Part shown: positions 10,965 through 23,190 of the stretch, piece by piece
Numbering within the stretch: position 1 is the first letter of the stretch
How the letters are laid out: each line of letters starts with the position of its first letter
DNA from: Leptobrachium leishanense
Lineage: Eukaryota; Chordata; Amphibia; Anura; Megophryidae
Assembly (NCBI GenBank): GCA_009667805.1
Contig: CM019070.1
Location: forward strand, 58,160,735 to 58,224,734
Direction of reading: 5' to 3'
DNA length: 64,000 nucleotides
Notes under the pieces: generated by a model
The model's input: only the letters and a program-made list of their open reading frames with translations
What the model was told of the DNA's origin: nothing
Database searches by the model: none
Program-made: the position numbers and the translations under genes

Positions 10965-11941
10965 TTAAAGTGGACAAAATAATAGGACATACAGTCAGGT
11001 CCAGAAATATTGGGACATCGACACAATTCTAACATCTTTGGCTCTATACACCACCACAATGGAGTTGGAATGAAACAAACACAATGTGCTTTAACTGCAT
11101 ACTGTCAGCTTTAATTTGAGGGTATGTACATCCAACTAAGGTGAACGGTGTAGGACTTACAGCAGTTTGCAGATGTGCCTCCCACTTGGTAAGGGACCAA
11201 AAGTAATGGGACAGAATAATAATCATAAATCAAACTTTCCTTTCTTAATACTTGATTGCAAATCCTTTGCAGCCAATCACAGCCTGAAGTCTGGAATGCA
11301 TAGACATCACCAGACGCTGGGTTTCATCCCTGGTGATGCTCTGCCAGGCCTCTACTGCAACTGCCTTCAGTTCCTGCTTGTTCTTGGGGCATTTTCCCTT
11401 CAGTTTTGGCTTCAGCAAGTGAAATGCATGCTCAATGGGATTCAGGTCAGGTGATTGACTTGGCCATTGCATAACATTTCACTTCTGTCCCTTTAAAAAC
11501 TCTTTGGTTGCTTTTGCAGTATGCTTTGGGTCATTGTCCATCTGCACTGTGAAGCGCCGTCCAATGAGTTCTGCAGCATTTGGCTGAATGTGAGCAGATA
11601 ATATTGCCCGAAACACTTCAGAATTCATCCTGCTGCTTTTGTCAGCAGTCACATCATCAATAAATACAAGAGAACCAGTTCCATTGGCAGCCGTACATGC
11701 CCACGCCATGACACTACCACCACCATGCTTCACTGATGAGGTGGTATGCTTAGGATCATAAGCAGTTCCTTTCCTTCTCCATTCTCTTCTCTTCCCATCA
11801 CTCTGGTACAAGTTGATCTTGGTCTCATCTGTCCATAGGATCTTGTTCCAGAACTGTGAAGGCTTTGTTAGGTGTTTGGCAAACTCTAATCTGGCCTTCC
11901 TGTTTTTTAGGCTCACCAATGGTTTACATCTTGTGGTGAAC

Positions 11942-13066
11942 TGTCACATCTCACTTTGCAGGGGTTGAGGATTCGAGCCCAATATGTGGTTACACAGATG
12001 GAGAGGCTGGAAGGTGAGGTTTAAATCAGAATATAGGTTTATTATATAAACAGAAGTAAACCAAGAAGGGGAATCTGGATAAATAATAACAGGTAGGAGC
12101 TGGTTGGGAAGGATAATATATACAGAGGACAGCCTACACTTAGCAGAAGGGATAGGAAGGGGTGGACAGGACAGGACACTGAATAGCACAGTAGGGCTAA
12201 CAGGACAGGTACTGGACTGGATGCTGAATAAAGAATAAACACAAGGGTGGACAGGACAGGTACAGGATGCTGAATAAAGAATAACACAAGGATGGACAGG
12301 ACAGGACGCTGAATAAAGAATAACACAAGGGTGGACAGGACAGGACGCTGAATAAAGAATAAACACAATCAGAGCTGACTGAACAGAAATGGAAAACAGA
12401 TATACTAAAGAACACACTTACTGGATACACAGAGGGTGGAGGACCAGAAGACACAAGGGCAAAAGGCACAATAGGATCAGGCGCGGTATCAGAAGGGTTA
12501 TAACTGGAGAATGGTCAAATCAAGCTTAGGTCGGTGGCAGGCAGCTGGCATAGGAGTAGTCAGAGTCCAGATCAGATGTCATACACGGGTAGGTCAATAT
12601 GTAGCAGGATGATGGGAGTTGCAAGGAGTCCAGAAATGGGGAATGCAAGGAGTGTCCAGGAAGGAGGGTTGCAGAGATGATGGAGTCCTTAATGGAGTGT
12701 AGCAATGAGGGGTTCTCAGGATACCAGATGAAGGGTTCTCAGGAAACCAGATGAAGGGTTCTCAGGATACCAGATGGGAGTCAGGCAGGTAAGTGCATAG
12801 CACACAGGTCAGGCTTGCAATGAGACATTCTATAACCAGAAAGAACGATGCAGAAGCAATGGTTCTGAGGTGAGGCTAGATTATATGGGCATTGCAGGCC
12901 CAGCCCACACCTGAGGCTGGAGAGGTGTGGGGAAAATCAGGAACGGATCCCTGAGTGCCTGGACACCAGTCCAGGCAATGGCATAATCAGGACTGGAACA
13001 GGTTTCAGAAATTGGAACTGCACGTCACTTGCCTTTTTTCCGGCATCTGCGGCGTGAACCGTGACA
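11942..13066. mobile_element. Solo LTR inserted in the Tc1 transposase
   Basis: The insert runs TGTCACATCTC...GAACCGTGACA, so it has TG...CA ends, and is flanked by TGAAC (11937-11941) and TGAGC (13067-13071), a 5-bp target duplication with one difference. The Tc1 coding sequence is continuous once the insert and one duplicate are ignored. The LTR carries a minisatellite and several AATAAA motifs on the plus strand, which suggests but does not prove plus orientation. No internal gag/pol is present. Confidence 0.75.
12170..12366 (+). repeat. Minisatellite inside the solo LTR
   Basis: About four copies of a roughly 40-50 bp unit built from GAATAAAGAATAA, CACAAGGGTGGACAGGACAGG and ACGCTGAATAAAG. 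Overlapping frames through it encode repetitive Cys/Pro/Ser strings that are not real proteins. A second small repeat (GAAGGGTTCTCAGGA..CCAGAT, three units) is at about 12710-12775. Confidence 0.8.
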
Positions 13067-13854
13067 TGAGCACTCTGTATTCACGCTGGTGAAGTCTTCT
13101 CTTGATTGTTGACTTTGACACACATACACCTACCTCCTGGAGAGTGTTCTTGATCTGGCCAACTGTTGTGAAGGGTGTTTTCTTCACCAGGGAAAGAATT
13201 CTTCGGCCATCCACCACAGTTGTTTTCTGTGGTCTCCCGGGTCCTTTGGTGTTGCTGAGCTCATCGGTGCGTTCTTACTTTTTGAGAATGTTCCAAACAG
13301 TTGTTTTGACCACACCTAATGTTCTTGCTATCTCTCTGATGGGTTTGTTTTGTTTCTTCAGCCTAATGATGGCTTGCTTCACTGATAGTGACAGCTCTTT
13401 GGATCTCATCTTGAGAGTTGACAGCAACAGATTCCAAATGCAAATAGCACACTTGAAATGAACTCTGGGCCTTTTATCTGCACATTGTAATTGGGGTAAT
13501 GAGGGAATATCACACACCTGGCCATGGAACAGCTGAGAAACCAATTGTCCCATTACGTTTGGTCCCTTAACAAGTGGGAGGCACATCTGCAAACTGCTGT
13601 AAGTCCTACACCGTTGACCTGAGTTGGATGTACATACCCTCAAATTAAAGCTGACAGTCTGCAGTTAAAGCACATTGTTCCATTGTGGTGGTGTATAGAG
13701 CCAAAGATGTTAGAATTGTGTTGATGTCCCAATATTTCTGGACCTGACTGTATACTAATTGCAGCAGTTATCATTCCATGACATTGGAAAACTACCACAA
13801 CCCCTACATGTGATGAAGTCATCCAAAAGATACTTGAAAATAAGGATTGTGAGT

Positions 13855-13930
13855 TGGCATTTTATTTATTTATTTATTTATAAAGGATTTTACCAGGAAG
13901 GATACATTGAGATTTCTCTCGTTTTCAAGT
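13855..13930 (-). repeat. SINE 3' tail, minus strand
   Basis: (TTTA)n followed by AAAGGATTTTACCAGGAAGGATACATTGAGATTTCTC is the reverse complement of the tail of the SINE at 59957-60170. The 5' head is absent. Confidence 0.7.
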
Positions 13931-14961
13931 ATGTCCTGGCATGGCATTAAGACACCCTTCTCCGTTTACCACGAAGTTGAAATATTTTTGGAACATATGG
14001 GAAGATAATACTGTAGGTAATGTTAATGGCCACGCTTTACGGGTTTTATTTGACCTTTTCGGTTTATGTGTGTACTCATGGAAATTACTATCAGGGTTAT
14101 TCAAAGAGAATCAAAAAGTCACCGCCGGAAAAAGCTGACACCGCAGACGAATGGAGTGAAAAAAAAAAAAGGCCGCTTGAATGTTTGAAAAGTGAAACAG
14201 TGTTTGCAAAGAAACTACAGAACGAAAATGTCTGAAATTTACTTAGAAGATCCAATGAATGATAAAAAAGGGCTGTTACACAAAAAAAGAAAAAATGATT
14301 AACCCCTTAGTGACCGGGCGGTTTTACACAAATCCGTCCTTTAGTGACCGCTGCTGTTTTTACGTTTCTGCGCTGTTAGTGTTTAGGACAAATTTTCCTC
14401 TTACTCGTTTATGCAACCTACACATATTTTACACTGTTTTTCTCGTCACTAAATGGACTTTATAAAGATACCATTTTCATCATTTCATATAATTTACTAT
14501 AAAAAACATTGTGAAATATGACAAAAAAATTGAAAAAACACCACTTTTTCGAACTTTGACCCCAAAATTTTTATGTATCAACAACCGTCAAAAAAAATTT
14601 AATTCCTTAGTAGTTTCTAAATTTAGTTCTGAGTTTAGCAATACCCAATGTTTACATATTCCTCGCTTTTTTCCTTATTTTATGCAACAATAAGTTCAAG
14701 TAGCACTTTGCCATTTCCAAAGAGTTTATTTTCAAAACTAGTGCTAGTGACATTGTAACACTGATATCTGTCACTAATTCCTGAATAACCCTCCACATAT
14801 ACATATTTTTTTAAAGTACACAAATCAAGGTATTAAACTTGGGGTATTTTGACTCTTTCCATGCAAACCATTTTACCACAAATCTATGCCAAAGTTGGAG
14901 AAAAAAAAAGTTTTGGTGATTTTTTTTTGAACGCAATTTAAGAATACATGTACTGTGAACT

Positions 14962-16048
14962 TTAAGGTTTACTGCCAAAAAGCACCCCAAAATATGTTCA
15001 GCAACATCTTCTGAGTAAATTGATACCACCCATATATAGATTTGTTCTGTTGTTTTTGGGGTGCTACGCCAATCTTTCCATGCACTAGCTCTATGTCAAA
15101 CTTTCAGGTAGTCACTTTTTGTGTTATTTTTTTCACACACATTGTACTTTAGGCATGAATTGTCAAATCCAGTTATGGGTTACTGCCAAAAAACACCCCA
15201 AAATAAGTTCAGCAACATCTTCTGAGTAAATTGATACCACCCATGTATAGGTATGTCGGGTCATTTGGGGGCTAATAGGCCTTATTTGGGGGGTGCGCAT
15301 TTCAGTTTTCCAACTTGGAATTTTCACATTTCGTCATCATGCACCCATGTCCTATTTGGGACATTTTTGAAGCCGGCCAAAGTAATTTACCCCATCAAAC
15401 CATATATTTTTAGAAAGGGCACACCCTAGGGTGCTTCAAAGAGTTGTATTTTAACACTTTCCATGCACTAGCTCTATGTCAGACTTTCAGGTAGTCACTT
15501 TTTGTGTTATTTTTTCACACACATTGTACTTTAGGCATGAATTGTCAAATCCAGTTATGGGTTACTGCCAAAAAACACCCCAAAATACGTTCAGCAACAT
15601 CTTCTGAGTAAATTGATACCACCATGTATAGGTATGTCGGGTCATTTGGGGGCTAATAGGCCTTATTTGGGGGGTGCGCATTTCAGTTTTCCAACTTGGA
15701 ATTTACACATTTCGTCATCATGCACCCATGTCCTATTTGGGACATTTTTGAAGCCGGCCAAAGTAATTTACCCACATCAAACCATATATTTTTAGAAAGG
15801 GCACACCCTAGGGTGCTTCAAAGAGTTGTATTTTAACACTTTCCATGCACTAGCTCTATGTCAAACTTTCAGGTAGTCACTTTTTGTGTTATTTTTTCAC
15901 ACACATTGTACTTTAGGCATGAATTGCCAAATCCAGTTATGGGTTACTGCCAAAAAACACCCCAAAATATGTTCAGCAACATCTTCTGAGTAAATTGATA
16001 CCACCCATATATAGATTTGTTCTGTTGTTTTTGGGGTGCTACGCCAAT
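14962..16048 (+). repeat. Tandem array A (about 382-bp unit, 2.7 copies) in piggyBac
   Basis: Unit starts CCATGCACTAGCTCTATGTCA at 15078, 15461 and 15843 (spacing 383 and 382). Each contains GTAGTCACTTTTTGTGTTATTTTTTCACACACATTGTAC, GGGTTACTGCCAAAAAACACCCC and CAACATCTTCTGAGTAAATTGATACCACC. A partial unit flanks each side, the outer ones sharing TATATAGATTTGTTCTGTTG. Confidence 0.9.
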
Positions 16049-16280
16049 CTTTTGACATGTGCTTGTCAATTTTCTAATTTGACATACAGTATCTTCTTTG
16101 CTTATCTTCTTTTTAGGGGCCTTTTTACATACCCCAATTTTATGAACGTGCATATATTTGGTAAGCTAACACCCCAAAGTATTGTAAATGGAGTGTTTTT
16201 ATGCCATGGATGCAACCGTTTGCTCCAAACAAATTGGATACTGTTTGGTGGTCATTTTTCATTTTCACACCCTTATCAGT

Positions 16281-17945
16281 TTTGGACTGTGATTTAGGAG
16301 ACACTGTTGTTTGTTACTGCATGAAAACTCTCCAGGTGTTGTTTTCTGCAAGGTCTCCTGAGTACACCCATGCCCCCCATGCATAGGTTTGCCAGGATTT
16401 TGGGAAGGTTCAAATACAATTTTTATGACTTTGTCATTGGAGTTGAAATTGAGATTATTTCTTCAGCTAGGCCTATCTTTGGTTTTGGGTCTACCGCATA
16501 CCCCAGTTTGAATTATTGCCAGAAAATTGTTTATATTTGTTATGTTGACACCCCAAGGTATTGCATATGGAGTGCTTTGATGCCATGGATGCAACGGTTT
16601 TAGCCCAAAACATTTGAGAAGATGTGTGGCAGTAATTTTTCAATTTTCAGATTTTTACGCCCACATTAGATTTGGACTGTGATTTAGGAGACACTGTTGT
16701 TTGTTACTGCATGAAAACTCTCCAGGTTGTTTTCTGCAAGGTCTCCTGAGTACACCCATGCCCCCCATGCATAGGTTTGCCAGGATTTTGGGAAGGTTCA
16801 AATACAATTTTTATGACTTTGTCATTGGAGTTGAAATTGAGATTATTTCTTCAGCTAGGCCTATCTTTGGTTTTGGGTCTACCGCATACCCCAGTTTGAA
16901 TTATTGCCAGAAAATTGTTTATATTTGTTATGTTGACACCCCAAGGTATTGCATTTGGAGTGCTTTGATGCCATGGATGCAACGGTTTTAGCCCAAAACA
17001 TTTGAGAAGGTGTGTGGCGGTAACTTTTCAATTTTCAGATTTTTACGCCCACAGTAGTTTTGGACTGTGATTTAGGAGACACTGTTGTTTGTTACTGCAT
17101 GAAAACTTTCCAGGTTGTTTTCTGCAAGGTCTCCTGAGTACACCCATGACCCCATGCATAGGTTTGCCAGGATTTTGGGAAGGTTCAAATACAATTTTTA
17201 TGACTTTGTCATTGGAGTTGAAATTGCGATTATTTCTTCAGCTAGGCCTATCTTTGGTTTTGGGTCTACCGCATACCCCAGTTTGAATTATTGCCAGAAA
17301 ATTGTTTATATTTGTTATGTTGAACCCCAAGTATTGCATATGGAGTGTTTTGATGCCATGGATGCAACGGTTTTTAGCCCAAAACATTTGAAAGGTGTGT
17401 GGCGGTAATTTTTTAAATTTTCAGATTTTTACACCCACAGTAGTTTTGGACTGTGATTTAGGAGACACTGTTGTTTGTTACTGCATGAAAACTCTCCAGG
17501 TTGTTTTCTGCAAGGTCTCCTGAGTACACCCATGCCCCCCATGCATAGGTTTGCCAGGATTTTGGGAAGGTTCAAATACAATTTTTATGACTTTGACATT
17601 GGAGTTGAAATTGAGATTATTTCTTCAGCTAGGCCTATCTTTGGTTTTGGGTCTACCGCATACCCCAGTTTGAATTATTGCCAGAAAATTGATTATATTT
17701 GTTATGTTGACACCCCAAGGTATTGCATATGGAGTGCTTTGATGCCATGGATGCAACGGTTTTAGCCCAAAACATTTGAGAAGGTGTGTGGCGGTAATTT
17801 TTCAATTTTCAGATTTTTACGCCCACATTAGATTTGGACTGTGATTTAGGAGACACTGTTGTTTGTTACTGCATGAAAACTCTCCAGGTTGTTTTCTGAA
17901 AGTCTCCTGAGTACACCCATGCCCCCCATGCATAGGTGTGCAAAG
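16281..17945 (+). repeat. Tandem array B (about 388-bp unit, 4.3 copies) in piggyBac
   Basis: The anchor TTTGGACTGTGATTTAGGAGACACTG occurs at 16281, 16671, 17058, 17445 and 17833. The units are nearly identical, so the same roughly 96-residue frame recurs in each; with period multiples that drift and no start or domain logic, I treat those frames as repeat artefacts. The identity suggests recent expansion or gene conversion. Confidence 0.9.
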
Positions 17946-18087
17946 ATTTTTGCAAAATACAGCACCAATTGGTAGAACATAAAAATGTACGAATAAAATG
18001 TAAAAGTCTGGTGCCAGTAAAAAGAAAAAAAAACTAAACTAAACTAACTAACTGGAGTGTGAGAAAAAATAGAAAGGAAAAAAAAAA

Positions 18088-19797
18088 TCACAGATCACGC
18101 ACAGTGTGATATATCTTGAAACAGTCCCCAAGACACAGACCGGGTTGTCCAGGGCATTCTGGGCAGTAAAAGATTGTGTCTCTCCTCTGCCCCCTCTTGA
18201 AACACACCCTGCATCTTTTTGGGGTTCTGTTTGCCCTCAGTAGGGGGGATTTTATAAATAAAATGTGTAGCCCCAACTCTGTCCCCCATCACCGCCCGGG
18301 AGCATGTGCATCCTGGTACAAAAACCCCGAAATGACCTGGAGCTGAAACTGTAAAAAGGACAGCGTCACTCCGGGGTTTGCCTTTTTGCAGAGCAAAAAG
18401 GCATTGTGGGTTGCAATTTGCATCAGGTAAATTGCAACCTTTTTGTACCAGGCCCTTGACTTCCGCATAATCTGGTAGGGCTGGAGCAGCTGATCTGCCA
18501 GATCAACACCACCCATATGCCGGTTATAGTCTTTGATGCACACTGGCTTCCTGATGCGCTCAGCTCTGCCACGTACAGAGACCTCCACAGAACCTCTCAG
18601 TGTGGATGGTGGATAGAAGGTATACATCCTTCTTGTCTCTGTACTTGACCGCCAACAGCTCCTCTTGGCGCAGAGCTGAGGTCTCCCCCTTTTTAGCCGG
18701 GTGCAGACAAGCTGTGCTGGGAAACCTACGCGGTTCTTGCGAACAGTACCGCATGCTGCTGTATCAAAACAATACAGCAGCTTGAACAAAGGGACACTCG
18801 TATAAAAATTATCAAGATACAAGTGGTACCCTTTGTTCATCAGGGGAAAAAGTAGGTCCCACACAATCTTGCCACTGGTTCCCATGTGTTCTGGGCAACC
18901 TGGAGGGTCAAGGCTACTATCCTTTCCCTCGTACACCCGGAAGGCCTGAGTATACCCACTCTCGCTGTCACAGAGCTTATACACCTTCACTCCATACCTG
19001 GAGCGTTTGGAAGGAATATACTGCTTGAATCCCAGCCTTCCCTTGTATTTCATTAGGGATTCATCCACGCAGATATTCCTTCCAGGTGTATAAGTCTCTG
19101 CAAACCTGGCGGCGAAGTGGGTAATCAGGGGGCGGATTTTATACAGCCTGTCAAACTGGGGATGCCTCTCTAGGAGGGCACAGGCTGTTGTCACTGAAGT
19201 GCATGAAACGAAAAATGTTTTCATACCTTCTACGTGACATTGATTGGGGGTAAATGGGGGTAGAGCAAATGGGGCTACTGCTCCAGTAGGAGCGATTGAG
19301 GGCTTCTTTATGATGCCCATCAGCATAGTAAGTGCCCAGAATTTCAGAAATTCTGGCACATCTAGCGGGGTCCATTGCTGCCTTGCCAAGTAGGAGTCTG
19401 GCTTCGCAGCACAATGCTGATGGGCATACAGATTTGATTGGGCCACGATGTGGCCAACAAATCATCCCCCATAAACACCTGCAAAAACTGTGTGGCGGTA
19501 AATCCTGCAACATCAATATTGATGCCAGGATTTGCCGTGAAAGGAGGGATATCTGGCCCTGGCGATGAGCACTACCCACTCCTCAGCTGGAGCTGTGCGT
19601 CTCCTGCTGGCAGGTGGTGACCCAGGATCTGCATCAGAAACATCACTAGATACATCAGCCAGCGTAGATAATGTATCTAGCGACGTCTCTGAGCAGTTAG
19701 CGGGGTCGAAATCAGGGTCTGAGTCTGACGCAGATGCCTCAGATTCTGACGCCAGGATGGCATATGCCTCCTCGGTGCTGTACACCCTCTCAGACAT
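18088..19797 (-). pseudogene. PiggyBac transposase (PGBD4-like), frameshifted
   Basis: Starts at ATG 19797 (MSERVYSTEEAYAIL), with an acidic Ser/Asp-rich N-terminus typical of the family. The DDE_Tnp_1_7 core is mostly in one frame (19446-18289). The first Asp block is NICVDESLMKYKGRLGFKQY (about 19080), the second is YHLYLDNFYTS (about 18830), the third is NRHMGGVDLADQL (about 18510). The C-terminal cysteine-rich domain, CRVCFKRG...YCPECPGQPGLC..CFKIYHT, ends at 18088. At least five frame changes (near 19550, 19445, 19310, 19160, 18300 and 18215) break it, although every catalytic Asp is present. The family makes hairpin-free TTAA cut-and-paste transposases. Confidence 0.9.
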
Positions 19798-20795
19798 TAT
19801 ATATAATAGATTTTAAAATTTTATAATTATTATATATATAAGCGGATTATTGGTTCTTAGAAGAACTGTTGGGTTTCACAAGAAAATACAAATAAACACC
19901 TAAATCTCTCTAAATCACTCTAAACCTGCCTCAATTCTTCTAAATCTCCCTAAAATCTCTCTAAATCTGCCTCAATTTTTCTAATCTCACTAAATCTACC
20001 TAAAATCTCTAACCTGTCAAATCTGATCTCTCTCTCTCTCGCTCACCAAAACACAAGTGAGGAGAGGGAGGGAGAATCACAGAGGTCAGAGCCAATATTT
20101 ACAAAATATTGACCTGACCTGGCAAATTAGAAATTTTATTTAGATTTTTTATAACTTCTGATTGGATGTTGCTAGCCTGCCTCTCTGATGAGGCAGACTA
20201 GGAACATCCCACTCAGCCCCAAGATGACCCTGCCCTTAGAAGACCGCAGGACGTACCATGTACGTCAGCGGGTCTAAAAGAGACCCGTGGCCATGACGTA
20301 CATGGTACGTCCAAGGTCCCTAAGGGGTTAAAAAAAACAGAAAAAAGATCCTAAAAAATTCATAAATAACTTTATACTGCAGAATATTATAATCAATGGT
20401 TTATTAGATATTGGATTAAAACGGGAATATTTTTAACATTGAAGCCTATGGGATTCGCCTGAATAAATCTGCCGCATGAAACCACCGAACAGCAGGGCAA
20501 TTACGGCAACTTTTCACTGCTGATTTGTGCTCTCTGAATAGACGAAGCATTGCTTCTCTATGGGGATTTCACCGAACAGGCACCGTATGTGCAGGCAATT
20601 CGCCAGGAATTGGCGAACTGCCTGGACTCTGAATAGCCGAATGGCCAGGAAAGGTAACCGTACGCTGAATATCACTGTTCGGTTACCTTTCGGCCACAAT
20701 TCGGATCTCTTTGAATAACCCTGAAAGGTTAATGTCACTGTATACTTATTAGTACTCATTGTTGTACTGCTTGAATATTATATTGTAAACATTTT

Positions 20796-22484
20796 GGGCT
20801 CTATTACGCTCTTAGCGTTAAAACGCAGGCGCAAGGTAGGAAAATCTGCGCCTGCAGTTTTCCCCCTTGCACCTGCGTTTTTTTTTTTTTTTAATTTTTA
20901 ATTTTTATTTTGTATCAAGGTCAGCAATACAGAAAATGGCCACGCAGAGCCTGAATAAGACATCTGCATAGGCACATCAGAGAAAGACAAAAACAACAAG
21001 CAGTATGAAGTCATCAGTAAAACTACTTAGAAAATAAACAAAAAGATCCAGTATACATGCGAACACACTGCATAGAAATACTGAGAAATCATCCGAGGAC
21101 AACTAGGAATCAACAAAATCATCTCCAATTGGGGGGGTCTCATCAAAAAATAGAAATAGGAAAACAAAAATGGCCTCATAGGGCCAAAATATGTCATCTA
21201 GTAGTAGGCAACTCAAAAATAAAATATAATGGGGGAGGGGAAGAAAGATAGGGGGGATAAGGGAACAATGGCAAAGGCCATATCGGTGCCGCCCCTAGCA
21301 CATACCCGACTGGCCAAAAATAGGCCACGGGGGGCCACGCGGGGTAGATGGCACCAGGCCCGGGCACCCGTAGCAAGGCCAGGCTCCAGGCTGCTTGCTG
21401 CCGCGTGCACACTCCCTCCGTCCCTTCCACCATTTCGATCGCTTCAGCTGGGAGACAGGGGCCCTCTGTCGCCACAGCCAGCCTCATCCAGGTAGGGGGT
21501 GTCAGGGTCAGTAGAGCAGAGCCCCCAGTCAAGCGCTGGAGCGATTTTCCGGCCGTGGTGCACACGAGGCTCCCTGTTCAGAGCGCGGCCCAGTATTAGG
21601 CCCCAAGATGGCTGCCGGCTTCACCTTCCGACCACAAAGTGACAGTCTCTGGTCCGGGGGACACACAAAACAGGCCCCGGACATCACCCCACCGATGGCT
21701 AACTGCTTCAGGGTCCAGATATATAAAAATCTGACAGCTGTGGAACCTAGAAAGAGAAAGACGGGTCGGAACTCAACAGACACGCATCTTCTCCCCTTTG
21801 CAGCCAGCCATGCCCCCTGCGCCCGCGTTTTAACGCTGGATTACAATGCAGGCGCAAAAAATGCTGCCTGCATTGTTATCGAGCGTAAAAAGCCGGGATG
21901 CTCGCGGCAGCGCTGAGCACAGCCGCGAGTATCCACTCGCTGGAACCCATAGGACTCCATTGAGTTCCTCCCTGCTGGTCATGTGACCAGCCGGATCTTG
22001 CCTCGCGAGATCTGGCCGGTCGACGTAGGGATACGCCGGGAAAGACTAGGGGGACTTTTACCCCCAGTCTTTCCCTGCTCCCGTCGGCTGGAGGAGACGA
22101 GCACAGCCGCGGTTCTCGCCGCAGGACAGAAGGTGAGTATGTGCTTGTTTTTTTATTTTTTAAGGCTGTTGTTAACGGATTCTGCAGCAGCGGAATCCGT
22201 TAACACCAAGTCCTGGCTCTGGTTAACTTTGCGCTGACCAGAGCCAGGCGTTAATCAGCGCTGAGACATTGTAATCCAGTGCTGATTAACACTTTGCGCT
22301 CCCCATGTTAAACATAGGGAGCACAAAGTACAGTAACCTCGCGCAGCGCTGCGCAAGGTACCAAACGCAAGCGGGTTTTTTAACCCGTTTGCGTATGGAT
22401 TGTAATATGCGGTAAATTCAGCGGCAAACATTAATGATCACGCAGGTGAGCGTTAACATTTACGTATAGAATGTAATAGTGCCC
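20796..22484. repeat. DNA-transposon-like repeat N1, long copy with a retroposon insert
   Basis: Starts GGGCTCTATTACGCTC and ends ATGTAATAGTGCCC, imperfect inverted ends. The right part (about 21920-22484) matches 2780-3301 closely. The left part has GCAGGCGCAAGG/TGCGCCTGCA hairpins. Sequence 20878-21820 is foreign (see the next entry). A shorter relative starts at 47074. Confidence 0.7.
20878..21820 (-). mobile_element. 5'-truncated retroposon with poly(A), minus strand
   Basis: On the minus strand the insert ends GACCTTGATACAAAATAAAAATTAAAAA plus a poly(A) run (poly-T at 20878-20892 on plus). CCTGCG occurs at both junctions (20872-20877 and 21816-21821), a possible short target duplication. 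The upstream part is GC-rich with no reverse transcriptase visible. An L1-like 3' end is a guess from the AATAAA/poly(A) structure. Confidence 0.5.
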
Positions 22485-22732
22485 TTTATGAGATGGATGG
22501 AATTCTTCCCCTCCCTCCCTCACTTTCCCTTTTTTTTTTCTTCTTTCTGTATCCCTAATTAGTTGACTGCTTTTGTTGTGAATATTTCTTTTTGTGAACA
22601 AAAACAGAAAAACCTTTAATAAATATTAATTTGAAAAGAAATATCAGTATATTGCAAAATGTTATAGAACCATGATAGGAAGGCAGGATTATACAGTGCA
22701 TTGTACGCACGTAGGTGGATAGAATTACTGTA

Positions 22733-23165
22733 TAAGGCTGGGGTCAGACCAGCGCACTTTTAACGTGCGTTCTGGCGCACATAATTACGGCCGCACTAGC
22801 AGCAGATGACGGGCAATGACGGCCAATATACGATGTACGGCCGCACAAAAGTCCGGCCGTGCAACGCAAGTGGAATTTGAAAGCATTTTTTTGAAAACGC
22901 TGAACCGCTAGTACTGACGTACTGAGTGCGCAGCTGCGGCATAGCGGCGTGTGTGCGAGATTAGGAGATGTCAAACGCTGCTAATGTCCAGCCTACATAA
23001 CGTCCAGACGCAAAAAGAGTTTTATTGACGATCCGTTCAAAATCACGCCCGAAAATGCGCGTCGTCTGACCGTTTTTGCGCATTCCGTGAAAAAATACGT
23101 CAATGCGTTCGGACGCACTTTTACACGTTCGCGGGGAAAAATGCTTTCGTCTGACCCTAGCCTAA
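22733..23165. repeat. MITE family M, copy 2
   Basis: TAAGGCTGGGGTCAGACCAGCGCAC at left, GTCTGACCCTAGCCTAA at right. The body is in the opposite internal orientation to copy 1 (GACGGCCAATATACGATGTACGGCCGCAC near the left). It abuts the 5' edge of LINE B. Confidence 0.75.
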
Positions 23166-23190
23166 GAGTTTAACATTACAACATTGGACG

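Larger units (their letters stand above)
11245..13409 (-). pseudogene. Tc1 transposase, broken (DD34E family)
   Basis: The start ATG is at 13409 (minus; MRSKELSLS). The helix-turn-helix region contains IREIARTLGVVKTTVWNIL, then a stop after NILKK. The second HTH part follows (SKSTIKRRLHQREYR, to about 13072), where the LTR interrupts. Coding resumes at about 11936: SLKNRKARLEF, ILWTDETKINLY (first Asp), GGGSVMAWAC, VQMDNDPKHTAKAT (second Asp), then a frameshift near 11475 and WPSQSPDLNPIEHAF (the Glu). The stop is at 11245-11247. The catalytic residues survive, but one stop, one frameshift and the LTR disable it. Confidence 0.9.
10992..13750 (-). mobile_element. Tc1-like transposon split by a solo LTR
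   Basis: Inverted termini CAGTCAGGTCCAGAAATATTGGGACAT (left) and its complement ending GGACCTGACTG (right) are flanked by TA at 10990-10991 and 13751-13752. The inner inverted repeats extend through the CCACCACAATGG region. The transposase lies on the minus strand. Without the 1.1-kb LTR the element would be about 1.6 kb, normal for Tc1. Confidence 0.9.
14303..20327 (-). mobile_element. PiggyBac transposon, 6.0 kb, decayed transposase
   Basis: TTAA at 14299-14302 and 20328-20331 bracket the ends CCCCTTAGTGACCGGGCGG and GGTACGTCCAAGGTCCCTAAGGGG. The transposase occupies 18088-19797 on the minus strand. The left 3.6 kb is non-coding and consists largely of two tandem arrays (14962-16048 and 16281-17945). 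This is much longer than a typical 2.5-3 kb piggyBac because of the arrays. Confidence 0.9.
14092..20723. repeat. MITE family P copy 1, split by piggyBac
   Basis: The left part (14092-14298) starts CAGGGTTATTCAAAGAGAATC; the right part (20332-20723) ends GGATCTCTTTGAATAACCCTG. The two join at a single TTAA when the piggyBac element is removed, giving an element like the uninterrupted copies at 26950-27840, 50688-51547 and 56611-57514. No coding capacity. Confidence 0.85.

Noticed and set aside
11736..11745. CTGATGAGG as a possible hammerhead core
   Set aside because: Part of the Tc1 transposase gene; no GAAA partner or stem I.
11944..12469. Cys/Pro/Ser-rich frames on the minus strand
   Set aside because: Translations of the minisatellite inside the solo LTR.
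16370..17765. Recurrent 77-97 residue frames in the piggyBac interior
   Set aside because: They repeat because the DNA is a 388-bp tandem array; there is no domain, and frames shift between units.
20183..20210. CTGATGAGGCAG as a possible hammerhead core
   Set aside because: No GAAA segment or stem III follows; it lies in a piggyBac terminal hairpin.
21194..21916. GC-rich frames of 60-120 residues
   Set aside because: They lie in a reversed retroposon and have no domain similarity I can name.
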